From Salinivenus lutea (GTDB lineage Bacteria; Bacteroidota; Rhodothermia; Rhodothermales; Salinibacteraceae): a DNA stretch of 64,000 nucleotides. Of the stretch, positions 1 through 8,933 are shown in pieces (the first letter of the stretch is position 1; each line of letters opens with the position of its first letter). Both the position numbers and the translations under genes were made by a program. Location of the stretch: positions 1 through 64,000 of the forward strand of contig NCRC01000003.1 in the NCBI GenBank assembly GCA_002894685.1, written 5' to 3'. The notes under the pieces were generated by a model, which saw only the letters and a program-made list of their open reading frames with translations, was not told the origin of the DNA and did not search any database.

Positions 1-1
1 G

Positions 2-571
2 GAGCAAGAGGCGGGCGGGCGCACCGGGCGAGACGGGGGCGAGGCGACGGACGGAGAGCAGACGAGTGATTCGGGGGAGGGCGCCCGGTCGAAGGGAGAC
101 AAAAGCGAGGATGACGATGATGATGATGTCCCCGATCTCCGCGGGCCCGCCCTCGTGGCGGCCGGGGCGGTGGCGCTTACCGCCGTGATTGGCGGGACCG
201 TTGGGGTGTACGTCACGGGCGACACCCCGATCGGGCTCGCGGCCGGGTACACGCATCCGAAGGGCGGGGTGCACCTCCAGGCGGCCGTGAACGCCGCGGT
301 GCTCGAGAACGACTCGGACCAACGCCTGACGGCCAAGGCCCTCGGGTTCTACGACGTGTTTGGCGCTCCCGTCCAGCCGGCGGTGGGGATGGGCGTGCAG
401 GTCGATGCCCAGCGTGATCCCGAGGTGCGTCCCGCCGCGTCGGTCGGCCTGGTGGGCAACCTGGGCCGGTGGGTGCTCTACGGAGGCGTCGATGTCGTAC
501 AGCAGACCCCGGAGGTGGGGCTGACGTACAATTTTCGGTTTGGAGGCACCGACAGCGAAGGCGGCGACTGA
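2..571 (+). CDS. Hypothetical acidic protein, C-terminal part (5' end outside window)
   Basis: The reading frame is open from base 2 to a TGA at 569-571, so this is the last 189 codons of a gene that begins before the window. The upstream part is hydrophilic and rich in Gly, Asp and Glu, with a run of six Asp just before an Ala/Val/Leu-rich segment (encoded from about 140) that could be one membrane helix or a hydrophobic strand. The remainder alternates small and hydrophobic residues and ends in an aromatic motif YNFRF, which is compatible with outer-membrane beta-strands. I do not recognise the family. A GTG at 155 could start a shorter protein, but the upstream codons look equally coding. 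Confidence 0.6.
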   Translation, partial: EQEAGGRTGRDGGEATDGEQTSDSGEGARSKGDKSEDDDDDDVPDLRGPALVAAGAVALTAVIGGTVGVYVTGDTPIGLAAGYTHPKGGVHLQAAVNAAVLENDSDQRLTAKALGFYDVFGAPVQPAVGMGVQVDAQRDPEVRPAASVGLVGNLGRWVLYGGVDVVQQTPEVGLTYNFRFGGTDSEGGD

Positions 572-591
572 CTCCCGGTCCGGTCCTCCAC

Positions 592-627
592 AGAAAAGGG
601 GCTGAACCCGGTCGGATTCAGCCCCTT
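592..627 (-). terminator. Intrinsic terminator, mainly for the - strand gene
   Basis: An 11-bp perfect stem (596-606 pairs with 617-627) with a 10-nt loop. Read on the - strand it is followed directly by TTTTCT, the usual T tract, so it ends the small gene at 661-945. On the + strand no T run follows, but the hairpin lies just after the stop at 571 and may help end that transcript too. Confidence 0.8.
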
Positions 628-660
628 GTGATTCGTCCCCGACGTGTATGACGACGGCCC

Positions 661-945
661 TTACGGTTTCTCCGTCGCCACGAAGTCCGCTCGCTCGCCC
701 GACGGCGTGCTAATCACGTCGGTGATTTCCACCGAAAAGCTCTTCTCGCGCTCGCGGCTGCGGTCGTACAGGATGCCCTCGAAGGTTGGCTCCTCCTCGT
801 CGTCGACGATCTTCTCAATCTCGTCCTCGTCTTCTCCGAAGAATACGCCTTTGTACTCCTTGCCGTAGACGGTTTTCTCGGAGTAGGCGAACCCCTCGCC
901 CTCCATTTCATTCAGCTTCGCGTTATGTAGATCGTACAGACTCAT
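661..945 (-). CDS. Small acidic hypothetical protein
   Basis: A 94-residue protein if translation starts at the ATG at 945 (MSLYDL); the frame extends further upstream but only with Arg-rich, non-acidic sequence unlike the rest. The protein is very acidic (for example EDEDEIEKIVDDEEEP in the middle), lacks a signal peptide or membrane segment, and has no motif I recognise. It is a single-gene unit: it is transcribed away from the ECF sigma factor gene and is closed by the hairpin at 592-627. The coding call rests on start, composition and terminator position. Confidence 0.6.
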   Translation of the reverse strand: MSLYDLHNAKLNEMEGEGFAYSEKTVYGKEYKGVFFGEDEDEIEKIVDDEEEPTFEGILYDRSREREKSFSVEITDVISTPSGERADFVATEKP

Positions 946-1194
946 GGTCGTGAGGATTGCGTGGACAAATCGTGTGCGTGCGGAGCGCCGGAGGCTGCGG
1001 GCCACGTGCATTCCCTCGCGGTCCAGGCGGCAGGGCAATCCGGGCCGTCTCCCCCTCTACGGCCCCCGAAAGGAGGCCTGAGCAACCTATTCACTCCGAC
1101 ACTTGTACGGTGGGACGGGCAGTCAGTTCTCTTCCGGGCAAAGGGGGCTGTCCATCGTTCGTTCGTGCTCGTCCGTTCTGTTTCCGCGTCACCC

Positions 1195-1749
1195 ATGGCC
1201 ACCCCCGAATTCGATCCGGCCCACGTCCGTCGGGCCCAGGAGGGCGATGCCGATGCCCGAAACGACCTCCTGAGCCGTCTGGAGCCCATTCTGCGAGGCT
1301 ACTTTATCAAGCGGATTGGCAAAGAAGCCGACGTCGACGATCTGGTGCAGAACACCCTGATGCGGGTGCACGAGGGGCTCGAGGCGCTTGAAAAACCGGG
1401 CAGTCTCAAGTCGTTTGCGATGAAGGCCGCGCTGTTCGAGCTGCAGGACTACTACCGCGGGCGCTACGACATGAAGGAGCGCCTCTACGATCCGGAGCTG
1501 CCCCCGCAGCGCACCACCGCCCCGGATGACCGCAGCGCGGAGGTGGACGTGGAGAAGGCCCTCGACGTGCTGACGCCCAAGGCGCGCCGCATCATGGAGC
1601 TCCGCGAGTACGGATACATCTACCGCGAGATTGCGCAGATGCTCGATACGACGGAGGCGGCAGTGAAGATGCAGGTGAAGCGCGCCTTCGAAAAGATGCG
1701 CGACGCCCTCGGGGTGGTTCTGGCGCTCCTCTGGGTCGGCGGGCTCTGA
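1195..1749 (+). CDS. ECF-type RNA polymerase sigma factor
   Basis: A 184-residue protein. Region 2 is visible near residues 10-65 (RRAQEGDADARNDLLSRL, then DVDDLVQNTLMRVHEGL, the DDLVQ motif that recognises the -10 element), and region 4 near residues 120-175 (LTPKARRIMELREYGYIYREIAQ followed by a helix-turn-helix around TTEAAVKMQVKRAFEKMRDAL). The start at 1195 (MATPEF) was preferred because the upstream in-frame codons encode Cys/Arg-rich sequence unlike a sigma factor. The next genes encode a FecR-type regulator and an STN-domain TonB receptor, so it probably acts as the FecI partner controlling that receptor. Confidence 0.9.
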   Translation: MATPEFDPAHVRRAQEGDADARNDLLSRLEPILRGYFIKRIGKEADVDDLVQNTLMRVHEGLEALEKPGSLKSFAMKAALFELQDYYRGRYDMKERLYDPELPPQRTTAPDDRSAEVDVEKALDVLTPKARRIMELREYGYIYREIAQMLDTTEAAVKMQVKRAFEKMRDALGVVLALLWVGGL

Positions 1750-1906
1750 TCGCGCGCCGAAACAGGTGTGTTACCTTTCGTGAGCACTCCGCGGCTTACC
1801 CGACAGACACCGCGCACAGGAGCTGAATTGACATTCGATCACCGCGGCGCGGCCCCCTATTATAGTGGCGGGGGCGCGGGGTTATGGATGCAACAACCGC
1901 AGCCTC

Positions 1907-3106
1907 ATGGAGGACATTTACGATACCTTACTGTTTGACGACACGCCCACGGAACAGCCGTCGGTGCGGCGCACACTGGACGAAGACCCCGAACTCGCGC
2001 GGGCCTGGGCCCACTGGTGCGCCGTGCGGGCCCGCATCCGCGATCGCCTGAACGACCAGGTCCCGGAGTGCCGCCTCCTTGTGCTTTACGCGCTGGAGAC
2101 GGCGGGCCGCGACTCGGCCCTGAGCGAGGCCGAGCGAGAGGCCCTCGCGGCGTCGCGGGACGAGATCGAGCGGGCCCTCGAGGCCGTGCCGGCCCTGGCG
2201 CAGGTCGTGGAGTCCATTCAGGACGATCAGGAGGCATTCGACGCGGCGTGGGCGACGCAGATGGACGGCGCGGGAGCGACACACCGCGGCCCGGAGGCGA
2301 CGTCCCGTTCCGCCGAACGCACGGAGCGCGCCCCGCGTCCGTCGGGGCGCCGCTCCCGAAGCGACCTGTACCAGTGGACGCGCCGAGCGGCCGTGGCGGC
2401 TCTGCTCATCGGCGTCGCCGTGCTGGCCACGATGTACTGGCCGCAGGACGAGGCGTTGACCACGGTCACGGTCGACGAGGGCGAGAGGCGCGTGGTAGAC
2501 CTCGCGGACGGCACGACGGTGCGGCTCGCCGGCGGGGCCACGCTGTCGTACCCCTCCAACCTGTCCGACGCGGAGGCCCGCCGCGTTACCTTGCGGGAGG
2601 GACGGGCGTTCTTCGACGTGCAGCGCCGGGCCGAGGGACGCTCCTTTGCCGTCGAGACGCCGACCGCCACCGCGACCGTGCTCGGCACGCAGTTCGGCGT
2701 CCTCACGGGGGCGGACACCACGGCGGTCGTGCTTGCGGAGGGGCAGGTTGAAGTGGGGACGCGAGACGAGCCCTCGGCGTCCGTGACGCTGGAGCCGGGA
2801 CAGCGCAGTCGGGTGCAGCGCGGCCAGGCGCCGGCGTCCCCCACCTCGGTGAACCTCACAACCACGCTGGACTGGACGGGCCTGTTGGTCTTTCGCTCCA
2901 CGCCGATGGGACCCCTTGCCGAGCAGTTGCAGCGGCACTACGAGGGCACCATTTCGGTGGCGTCGGTCCTCCAGGACGAACCGGTATCGGGCACCTTCGA
3001 ACAGGAGCAGTCGCTCGAAGAGATCCTCGGCACGCTGGCCAAGACCCTTAACGCGGAGGTGCAGTCGACCGCAGAGGGGCAGTATCAACTCGTCCCGAAG
3101 CGGTAG
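1907..3106 (+). CDS. FecR-type anti-sigma/sigma regulator
   Basis: A 399-residue single-pass inner-membrane protein. The cytoplasmic N-terminal part is acidic and helical; a hydrophobic helix (AAVAALLIGVAVLATMYW) lies near residues 163-181; the periplasmic FecR domain follows (VDEGERRVVDLADGTTVRLAGGATLSYPSNL ... FAVETPTATATVLGTQFGV). The C-terminal region after about 320 (LVFRSTPMGPLAEQLQRHYEG) resembles the short STN-like module seen at the end of Bacteroidota FecR proteins. The start at 1907 (MEDIYD) is chosen over an upstream GTG at 1865. It lies between the ECF sigma factor and a TonB receptor carrying an STN domain, the standard order of an outer-membrane-to-cytoplasm signalling relay. 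Confidence 0.9.
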   Translation: MEDIYDTLLFDDTPTEQPSVRRTLDEDPELARAWAHWCAVRARIRDRLNDQVPECRLLVLYALETAGRDSALSEAEREALAASRDEIERALEAVPALAQVVESIQDDQEAFDAAWATQMDGAGATHRGPEATSRSAERTERAPRPSGRRSRSDLYQWTRRAAVAALLIGVAVLATMYWPQDEALTTVTVDEGERRVVDLADGTTVRLAGGATLSYPSNLSDAEARRVTLREGRAFFDVQRRAEGRSFAVETPTATATVLGTQFGVLTGADTTAVVLAEGQVEVGTRDEPSASVTLEPGQRSRVQRGQAPASPTSVNLTTTLDWTGLLVFRSTPMGPLAEQLQRHYEGTISVASVLQDEPVSGTFEQEQSLEEILGTLAKTLNAEVQSTAEGQYQLVPKR

Positions 3107-3184
3107 GGCGGGCGGAGGCGGCCCGTCTCTGCCTTCGCGGTCCTTATCGAACAGAGTCCCCCGCTGCGTGTAGGACGTTGACCG

Positions 3185-5869
3185 TTGTCCTGTCGTTGGT
3201 TGAGGTCCGCCCGTTTCGTGCCTGCACGCCTGTTTGTACTGCTCATCCTGGGGGGAGCGCTGTGGGGGATGGGAGGCCCCGCGGGGCAGGCACAGGACGT
3301 CCCGATCCGGGTGGCCGCTGCGGACGACTCCTTGCGTGCGGTGCTTGATCGGCTCCGGGGGCGCGGGGGAATTGATCTGGTCTACGCGGATCGGCTCGTG
3401 CGGGGGCGGACGGTCACCTGCTCCTACGAGGGACAAGACCCCGAGGCCGCCCTTCGATGCGTGCTGGCGGGCACCGACCTGCGGGCCGAGCGCGTGCGGC
3501 GTCGCCAGTACGTTCTCGTGCGGGCGTCGGGGAGTGCCGACGCGGCCCCGGCCCGCCGGGTCTCGATCCGGGGGCGCGTAGCGGATGCCGCGACGGGCGA
3601 GCGCCTGCCAGGGGCGCACGTCTACCTGACGGAGCTGAAAGCAGGGACCGCAACCAACTCGGACGGGCAGTTTGTCTTCTCCTCTCTGCCCCCTGGGCCG
3701 TATGAGGCGCGGATTTCCTACCTCGGCTACCGCGTCGTCGATACGACGCTCGTGGCGGGGCAAGACGCGGGCACGATTGGCCTTCCCCCGGCCCCGATCC
3801 AGTCCGAGGGGGTCGTCGTGTCGGCGGGATCGACGCGGGTGGGAGAGGGCGCGAGCCGGCCCGGCATGCTGTCGGTGCCGCTCGGGCAGCTGGAGCGACT
3901 GCCCTCCTTTAGCGAGCCCGATCTGTTTCGGGCCCTTCAGTGGACCCCCGGCATTCGGAAGGCGGGGGTGTTTCGCGGCGGGCTGAGCGTGCGGGGCGCC
4001 GATCCCGATCAGAATCTCTACCTGCTCGACGGCGCGCCGGTGTATCATCCGTGGCACGCCTTCAACCTGATCTCCACCTTCCAGACGGGCACCCTCAAGT
4101 CGACAAACCTGTACCGGGGGAGCTTTCCGGTGCAGCACGGCGGGCGACTGTCGGCGGTCCTCGACGCGCAGATGAAGGACGGCAGTCGCGACCACCCGAC
4201 GGCCGAGGCCGCCTTTGGGGCGCTCAGCGGCCGCTTTCGCATTGAGGCGCCGGTGACGCCGCGCACGTCGTTCATGTTCTCGGGGCGTCGGTCCTACATC
4301 GACAAGCTGGTCGGGCGCACCCATCCGGTCTCCGACGCCAGCGGCCGCCGCGACACCCTGCGGACCGGCTATTTCTTCTACGACACGAGCGCGAAAATTG
4401 CCCACCGCGCCAACGACACGCACCGATTTACGCTAAGCTACTACTTCGGACGCGACAATTTGGACCTCCGCCTCCCGTTCAACTTGTCGCTCGACTTTGA
4501 TTCCTGGCTCCGCCCGGCGGATCTCTTTTTCGAGGTGGATCAGAACTGGGAAAACCGGGTCGTGAGCGCGCAGCATCAGTACCTGCCTACCGACAACGTG
4601 TTTGTGACCACCACGGCCTACTACTCGGGGTATCGGGCCGAGGAGGGGTCCTTCGTGCAGCCGACGACGACCTCGTCGCTCACGTCCGATTACCAGGTGC
4701 GCCTGCACGACATTGGGGTGACGGTCGACGCGACGTACCACCACTCCGTGGCGCACGAGGTGTCCGCGGGGCTTGAGGTGTCCACGCTGCAGTTTGAGAG
4801 CGAAATCGACAGTCGCCTGCAGCGGTCCGTTGGCGTCGCGCAGCAGCGGGATCAGAACAGCACCCTCGGGGCGGTGAAGGTGGCCGGGTATCTCCAAGAC
4901 AAGTGGACCCCGACGCCGCGGTGGACGGTGGAGCCGGGCGTGCGGGCGAGCTTCTTCAGCAACGGGGAGTACCTGCGCGCGGCGCCCCGGCTGGGCATGC
5001 GGTACGTTGTCCACCCGCAGCGGCTGGTGCTGAACGCGAGCGCGGGGGTTCACGTGCAGTACCTGCATCGCCTGCGCGATCGCTACTCACTGGCGTACGA
5101 CCTGGTCTCGAGCCGGTGGGTGCCGTCGAGCCCGCAGGTGCGGCCGGCGATGGGAGGCCAAGTGGGGCTGGGGGCGCAGAGCCAGCTGGGGGGCGGCGTC
5201 ACGCTGGACCTGAGTACGTACCTGCAGGGCGCGCGGCGCGTTCTCGTGCCGGCGGATGTGTTTCAGGAAAAGGATGGCATCGAAGGGCCGGGGATTGAGG
5301 TGGGGGCGCTCGTGGGGCAGTACACCGTGGGGGAAAAGCGCTCACTGGGCGTAGAGCTGAGTGCCGTGTACGATGAGGGCCCGTGGAACGCCCGGCTGGG
5401 GCTCAGCAGCGGGCGCACGTTTCTCCGGGCCCCGGGACAGGTGCAGACCGGAAACCGCTGGCGACCGGCCGACCTCGATGTGCCCTACACGGCCCGCGGG
5501 GCGGTCAGCTGGGACAACGGCCAATGGAGCGCCACGGTGGCCTCCGAATGGCGCAGCGGCTACCCGATTACCACCCCTGTGGCCCGCTACCGCGTGGGCG
5601 ATCCGCTTGAGGGCGGGACCCAGTCGTACCTCTATCGCCCCGAGGTGAACAACGACCGGTTGTCGCCCCACTTCCGGGTCGACGTGATTCTCGGCTACGC
5701 CTTTCAGTTTCTGTCGGCAAACTGGACGGCACAGATTAACCTGTACAATGTACTCAACCGTGCCAACGAGGTCGACCGGACCTACCGGCCCACGCCGACC
5801 GGCGTGGAGGTGGAGTCGCAGCGGGGCCTGCCCATTTTGCCCCTCGTGGAGATCGAAATGAGCCTCTGA
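3185..5869 (+). CDS. TonB-dependent receptor with STN signalling domain
   Basis: An 894-residue outer-membrane receptor with a TTG start at 3185. In order: a signal peptide (LFVLLILGGALWGMGGPAGQAQ), an STN (secretin/TonB short N-terminal) domain at about 40-110, a carboxypeptidase-regulatory-like beta-sandwich at about 127-205 (VSIRGRVADAATGERLPGAHVYL), a plug domain ([48 protein letters not shown]) and a beta-barrel ending in a hydrophobic strand. The STN domain is the part that contacts FecR in such receptors, which matches the two upstream genes. The substrate cannot be read from the sequence; a sugar, siderophore or peptide are all possible. Confidence 0.9.
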   Translation: MSCRWLRSARFVPARLFVLLILGGALWGMGGPAGQAQDVPIRVAAADDSLRAVLDRLRGRGGIDLVYADRLVRGRTVTCSYEGQDPEAALRCVLAGTDLRAERVRRRQYVLVRASGSADAAPARRVSIRGRVADAATGERLPGAHVYLTELKAGTATNSDGQFVFSSLPPGPYEARISYLGYRVVDTTLVAGQDAGTIGLPPAPIQSEGVVVSAGSTRVGEGASRPGMLSVPLGQLERLPSFSEPDLFRALQWTPGIRKAGVFRGGLSVRGADPDQNLYLLDGAPVYHPWHAFNLISTFQTGTLKSTNLYRGSFPVQHGGRLSAVLDAQMKDGSRDHPTAEAAFGALSGRFRIEAPVTPRTSFMFSGRRSYIDKLVGRTHPVSDASGRRDTLRTGYFFYDTSAKIAHRANDTHRFTLSYYFGRDNLDLRLPFNLSLDFDSWLRPADLFFEVDQNWENRVVSAQHQYLPTDNVFVTTTAYYSGYRAEEGSFVQPTTTSSLTSDYQVRLHDIGVTVDATYHHSVAHEVSAGLEVSTLQFESEIDSRLQRSVGVAQQRDQNSTLGAVKVAGYLQDKWTPTPRWTVEPGVRASFFSNGEYLRAAPRLGMRYVVHPQRLVLNASAGVHVQYLHRLRDRYSLAYDLVSSRWVPSSPQVRPAMGGQVGLGAQSQLGGGVTLDLSTYLQGARRVLVPADVFQEKDGIEGPGIEVGALVGQYTVGEKRSLGVELSAVYDEGPWNARLGLSSGRTFLRAPGQVQTGNRWRPADLDVPYTARGAVSWDNGQWSATVASEWRSGYPITTPVARYRVGDPLEGGTQSYLYRPEVNNDRLSPHFRVDVILGYAFQFLSANWTAQINLYNVLNRANEVDRTYRPTPTGVEVESQRGLPILPLVEIEMSL

Positions 5870-5906
5870 GGGCCCGGACGCCTCTTCTCACAGCAGGGAC
5901 ATCGAT

Positions 5907-6896
5907 ATGCGGCGGTTCCTTCTTCTTTTGGCTCGTGGTGTGGTGGCGCTCGGGCTGTGTGTGGGGCTCGTACGGTGCGACTGGGGGCCGGAGCCGGCCG
6001 ATCGTCAGTCGCTCGTCGTAGAGGCGTTTGTGGAGACAGGGCGTCCGGCGCCGGCGCTTCTGTTGCGGCAGACCCGTCCGCTGGGCGCGGGGGAGGCGGG
6101 CGACGCGGCGACCGGGGCGCAGGTGATGCTCACGGTCGACGGGGAGTCGGTGCCGTACGACGAGGATCCCCAGCAGCCGGGGCGGTATACGCCCACCGCG
6201 ACCGACACGCGCGTGCCGGGCCGCGTGCCCTGGGCGCTGGAGGTGCAGTGGAACGGGGAGCGGGGCCGGGCGCGCGGCGTCACGCCCCCATCGATCCGGG
6301 CCGCGGAGGTGTGCGTGGCCGTGCCGGACGAGCCGGTTCGGGCCGTCCGCGTCGACTCCCTTCGCCGCGACTCGCTCGACATTCCCGCCGAGCGCGGCTA
6401 CATCTACCTCATCGACGTGACGGCGCGGTGGACGTCCGCCGAGACCGGTCCGGGGGGGCGTCCCGACACCACGCAGTGGGTCCGGGCCCAGTTGCGGCCG
6501 GACACCTCCCAGTTTTCTTCCCGCCTCGTCGATCGCTTCCTGCAACCCGCGGAGGTCCGGCGCGAGGACCGCTACCGGGACGTTGGGGGCACCCGGCAGT
6601 GGACCGGGGTGTACGCGGTGCCCGTGGACAGCAGCACGGCGCCGCTGCCCCGGCACCGCCTCACGACGGCTGTGGTGCGCGGGGACTCGGCGTTCGGGGA
6701 CTTTGCCCGGAGCCGGACGGATCCGGACCTGCGAGAGCCCATCTCGAACGTCGAGGGCGCGTTGGGGATTGCGACGGCTGTGGCGGTCGATTCGCTCGTC
6801 CGGGTCGTGACGCCCGGCACGGAGGGGTGTCAGGCGCAGGACTCGACCCGCACGCGGAGAATCCAGTCGGCGGCACGGCCGTACAACCGACCATAA
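5907..6896 (+). CDS. DUF4249-type lipoprotein paired with the TonB receptor
   Basis: A 329-residue exported protein 37 bp downstream of the receptor. The N-terminus is a signal sequence ending in GLVRC, so Cys24 is the likely lipid-attachment site (Arg at -1 is unusual for a lipobox). The mature start (SLVVEAFVETG followed by an immunoglobulin-like beta-rich region with VMLTVDGESVPYDED) matches the pattern of DUF4249 proteins that accompany TonB receptors in Bacteroidota and relatives. Its likely role is a surface or periplasmic accessory of the receptor. The function of this family is not established, so the assignment is by pattern and neighbourhood. Confidence 0.7.
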   Translation: MRRFLLLLARGVVALGLCVGLVRCDWGPEPADRQSLVVEAFVETGRPAPALLLRQTRPLGAGEAGDAATGAQVMLTVDGESVPYDEDPQQPGRYTPTATDTRVPGRVPWALEVQWNGERGRARGVTPPSIRAAEVCVAVPDEPVRAVRVDSLRRDSLDIPAERGYIYLIDVTARWTSAETGPGGRPDTTQWVRAQLRPDTSQFSSRLVDRFLQPAEVRREDRYRDVGGTRQWTGVYAVPVDSSTAPLPRHRLTTAVVRGDSAFGDFARSRTDPDLREPISNVEGALGIATAVAVDSLVRVVTPGTEGCQAQDSTRTRRIQSAARPYNRP

Positions 6897-6921
6897 CTGC
6901 TCACGAACCGCACCATCTGGC

Positions 6922-7584
6922 ATGTCCGAGACGTCTTCGTCGGCGACGATCACGCGCCTTGAGGCGCAGACGCACAACGACGACCGCGTATCTGTTTTTC
7001 TCGACGGCGAGTTCGCGTTTGGGGTGCACGAGGACGTGGCCGCCAAGCACGGCCTACGGGAGGGGCGCACCCTCTCGCCCGACGAGCAGCGCCGGGTGGA
7101 GCAGGACGAGGCCTACGTCGAGGCCAAGCACCGCGCCCTCGAGTACCTGGCGCACAAGCCGCGGACGGAAGAGGAGGTGCGCCGCAAGCTGCGCCGGCAG
7201 GAGGTCGGGCGGGCACTCATCGACGACGTGGTGGCGCGGCTCTACGAGCTCGACTACCTGGACGATGAGGCCTACGCCCGCGACTACGTGCGCAACCGGT
7301 TTGCCAGCAAGCAATACGGGCCGGTTCGTCTCCGGCGGGAGCTGGTAGAGCGGGGCGTCGACCGTTCGCTTGCGGATCGGGCCGTCGACGACTTCTTTGC
7401 CGACGAGGATCCGGTGGCGGCCGCCCGCGAGCACGCCGAGAAGCGCTGGCCGCGCCTGGCCGACGAGGAGGACCCCCGCCGCCGGAAGCAAAAACTGTAT
7501 CGGTATCTCCGGCGTCGCGGGTTCACGTCCGATACCATCTACCCCATTCTCGACGAACTGGAACGCCGCGGGGTCTCGCAGTAG
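6922..7584 (+). CDS. recX: RecX-family regulatory protein
   Basis: A 220-residue helical protein. RecX modulates RecA filaments. The typical tandem three-helix repeats are visible: ALEYLAHKPRTEEEVRRKLRRQEV, then DVVARLYELDYLDDEAYARDYVRNRFASKQYGPVRLRRELVERGV, then KLYRYLRRRGFTSDTIYPILDEL. A strand-rich N-terminal extension of about 60 residues (ITRLEAQTHNDDRVSVFLDGEFAFGVH) precedes them, as is common in Bacteroidota RecX. recA is not in the window. The start at 6922 is the ATG 26 bp after the lipoprotein gene; the two need not share regulation. Confidence 0.88.
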   Translation: MSETSSSATITRLEAQTHNDDRVSVFLDGEFAFGVHEDVAAKHGLREGRTLSPDEQRRVEQDEAYVEAKHRALEYLAHKPRTEEEVRRKLRRQEVGRALIDDVVARLYELDYLDDEAYARDYVRNRFASKQYGPVRLRRELVERGVDRSLADRAVDDFFADEDPVAAAREHAEKRWPRLADEEDPRRRKQKLYRYLRRRGFTSDTIYPILDELERRGVSQ

Positions 7585-7621
7585 TGCGAACGCCGACGGT
7601 GCCCCGCACGCCTCGCTTGTC

Positions 7622-8857
7622 ATGGCCGACTCCGACGCCTCGTCTTCCGCCGCTTCCTCCTCGGGCCCTCCCGAGGCCCCGCGTCCCGCCCAGACGGACG
7701 AAGTCGACCGGGCCGCGCGCTCCGGCCCGCCTCCCGGGTCCCTTCGACGTCCGGTGCAGACGCGGCACGCCTCGGAGGAGCGCAGCCCAATCACGCTGGA
7801 CCGGGTGGTGCGCTTCCTGTTTGGGGCGGCCGTGGTGGGGGCCGTCGGATGGGGGGTGTGGTACTTTGCCGGGCTCGTCCTGTACCTGGTGATGGGCGGC
7901 ATTCTGGCGTACCTGCTGCGGCCGGTGGTCGACCACCTGCAGGGATGGGGGCTCGCCCGGGTTCCCGCGATTCTGCTGACCTTTGTCGCGGTGGCGGGCG
8001 GCATAAGCGTGGCCGTGACGTCGGTCGTGCCATTTTTGGGCCAGCAAGTCCAGGAGCTCTCGCAGCTGGTGAGCATTGAGGCCGCGCGCGACGTGGCCGG
8101 CTATCTCGAGCGCCAACTGCAGCGCGTGGCCCCGCTTGAGGACGGAATGCTCGTGCGCAATGTGGAGCAGATGGCGGCGGCTCTCATGCAGGGGGATCTG
8201 GTGCAGGGCGACCGGGTGGCGCAAACCGTGTCCTCGGTCGTGGCCGTCTTTACGAACATCGTCTACGCCGTCATCATCATTCCCTTCGTCACGTTCTTCC
8301 TGCTCAAGGACGGCGTACAGATCCGAAAGGGCCTGCTCGGGTTCGTGCCGAACCGCTACTTCGAGGTCACGCTTGCGATCCTTGACAAGGTGGAGGCCAA
8401 CATCGGCCGGTACTTCCGGGCCCTTCTGATTCAGTGTACGTCGATTGCCATTATCGCCTCCTTCCTGCTGTGGCTGGTGGGACTGCAGAGCGCCATTGCG
8501 ATTGGCATTTTTACCGGCCTGGCGAACACGATTCCCTACTTTGGGCCCTTCCTCGGCTTCGTCTGCGGCACGCTCGTCGGCATCGCGCAGACGGGCAACA
8601 TGGCGCTGGTGCCGGGGGTCGCCCTGGCCATGGCCCTCACCCAGCTGGCCGACAACGTGCTGCTGCAGCCGATCATCTTCTCGAAGGCGGCGAAGACCCA
8701 CCCGCTCGTGATCCTGTTCGTGGTGCTCGTGGGAGCCCAGCTGGGCGGCATCGTCGGCATGCTCATCGCCATCCCCCTGACGACGACGCTCCGCGTGGTG
8801 GCTGAGCAGCTGCTCTGGAGCCTTCGCAACTACCGCATCCTGCGTGCGCCCTCCTAA
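7622..8857 (+). CDS. AI-2E family transporter (PerM-like)
   Basis: A 411-residue integral membrane protein. After a hydrophilic Ser/Pro/Ala-rich N-terminus of about 60 residues come hydrophobic helices (FLFGAAVVGAVGWGVWYFAGLVLYLVMGGILAYLLRP), a soluble middle part (ELSQLVSIEAARDVAGYL) and a C-terminal helical bundle with the family signature GLANTIPYFGPFLGFVCGTLVGI and ADNVLLQPIIFSKAAKTHPLVILF. Family members export small molecules or act as Na+/H+ antiporters; the substrate here is unknown. The start at 7622 (MADSDA) was preferred because the upstream in-frame codons overlap recX and are not membrane-protein-like. Confidence 0.88.
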   Translation: MADSDASSSAASSSGPPEAPRPAQTDEVDRAARSGPPPGSLRRPVQTRHASEERSPITLDRVVRFLFGAAVVGAVGWGVWYFAGLVLYLVMGGILAYLLRPVVDHLQGWGLARVPAILLTFVAVAGGISVAVTSVVPFLGQQVQELSQLVSIEAARDVAGYLERQLQRVAPLEDGMLVRNVEQMAAALMQGDLVQGDRVAQTVSSVVAVFTNIVYAVIIIPFVTFFLLKDGVQIRKGLLGFVPNRYFEVTLAILDKVEANIGRYFRALLIQCTSIAIIASFLLWLVGLQSAIAIGIFTGLANTIPYFGPFLGFVCGTLVGIAQTGNMALVPGVALAMALTQLADNVLLQPIIFSKAAKTHPLVILFVVLVGAQLGGIVGMLIAIPLTTTLRVVAEQLLWSLRNYRILRAPS

Positions 8858-8933
8858 CGGGTTGGCATCTGCCCCCGGCATCGGCTATCCTATACCGCTC
8901 GTCCTCGCTTTCCTCGCATTCGACGCGTGTCCA

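Noticed and set aside
1928-4423. An 831-codon - strand ORF opposite fecR and the TonB receptor.
   Set aside because: Shadow frame with no domain; both + strand genes show clear family signatures.
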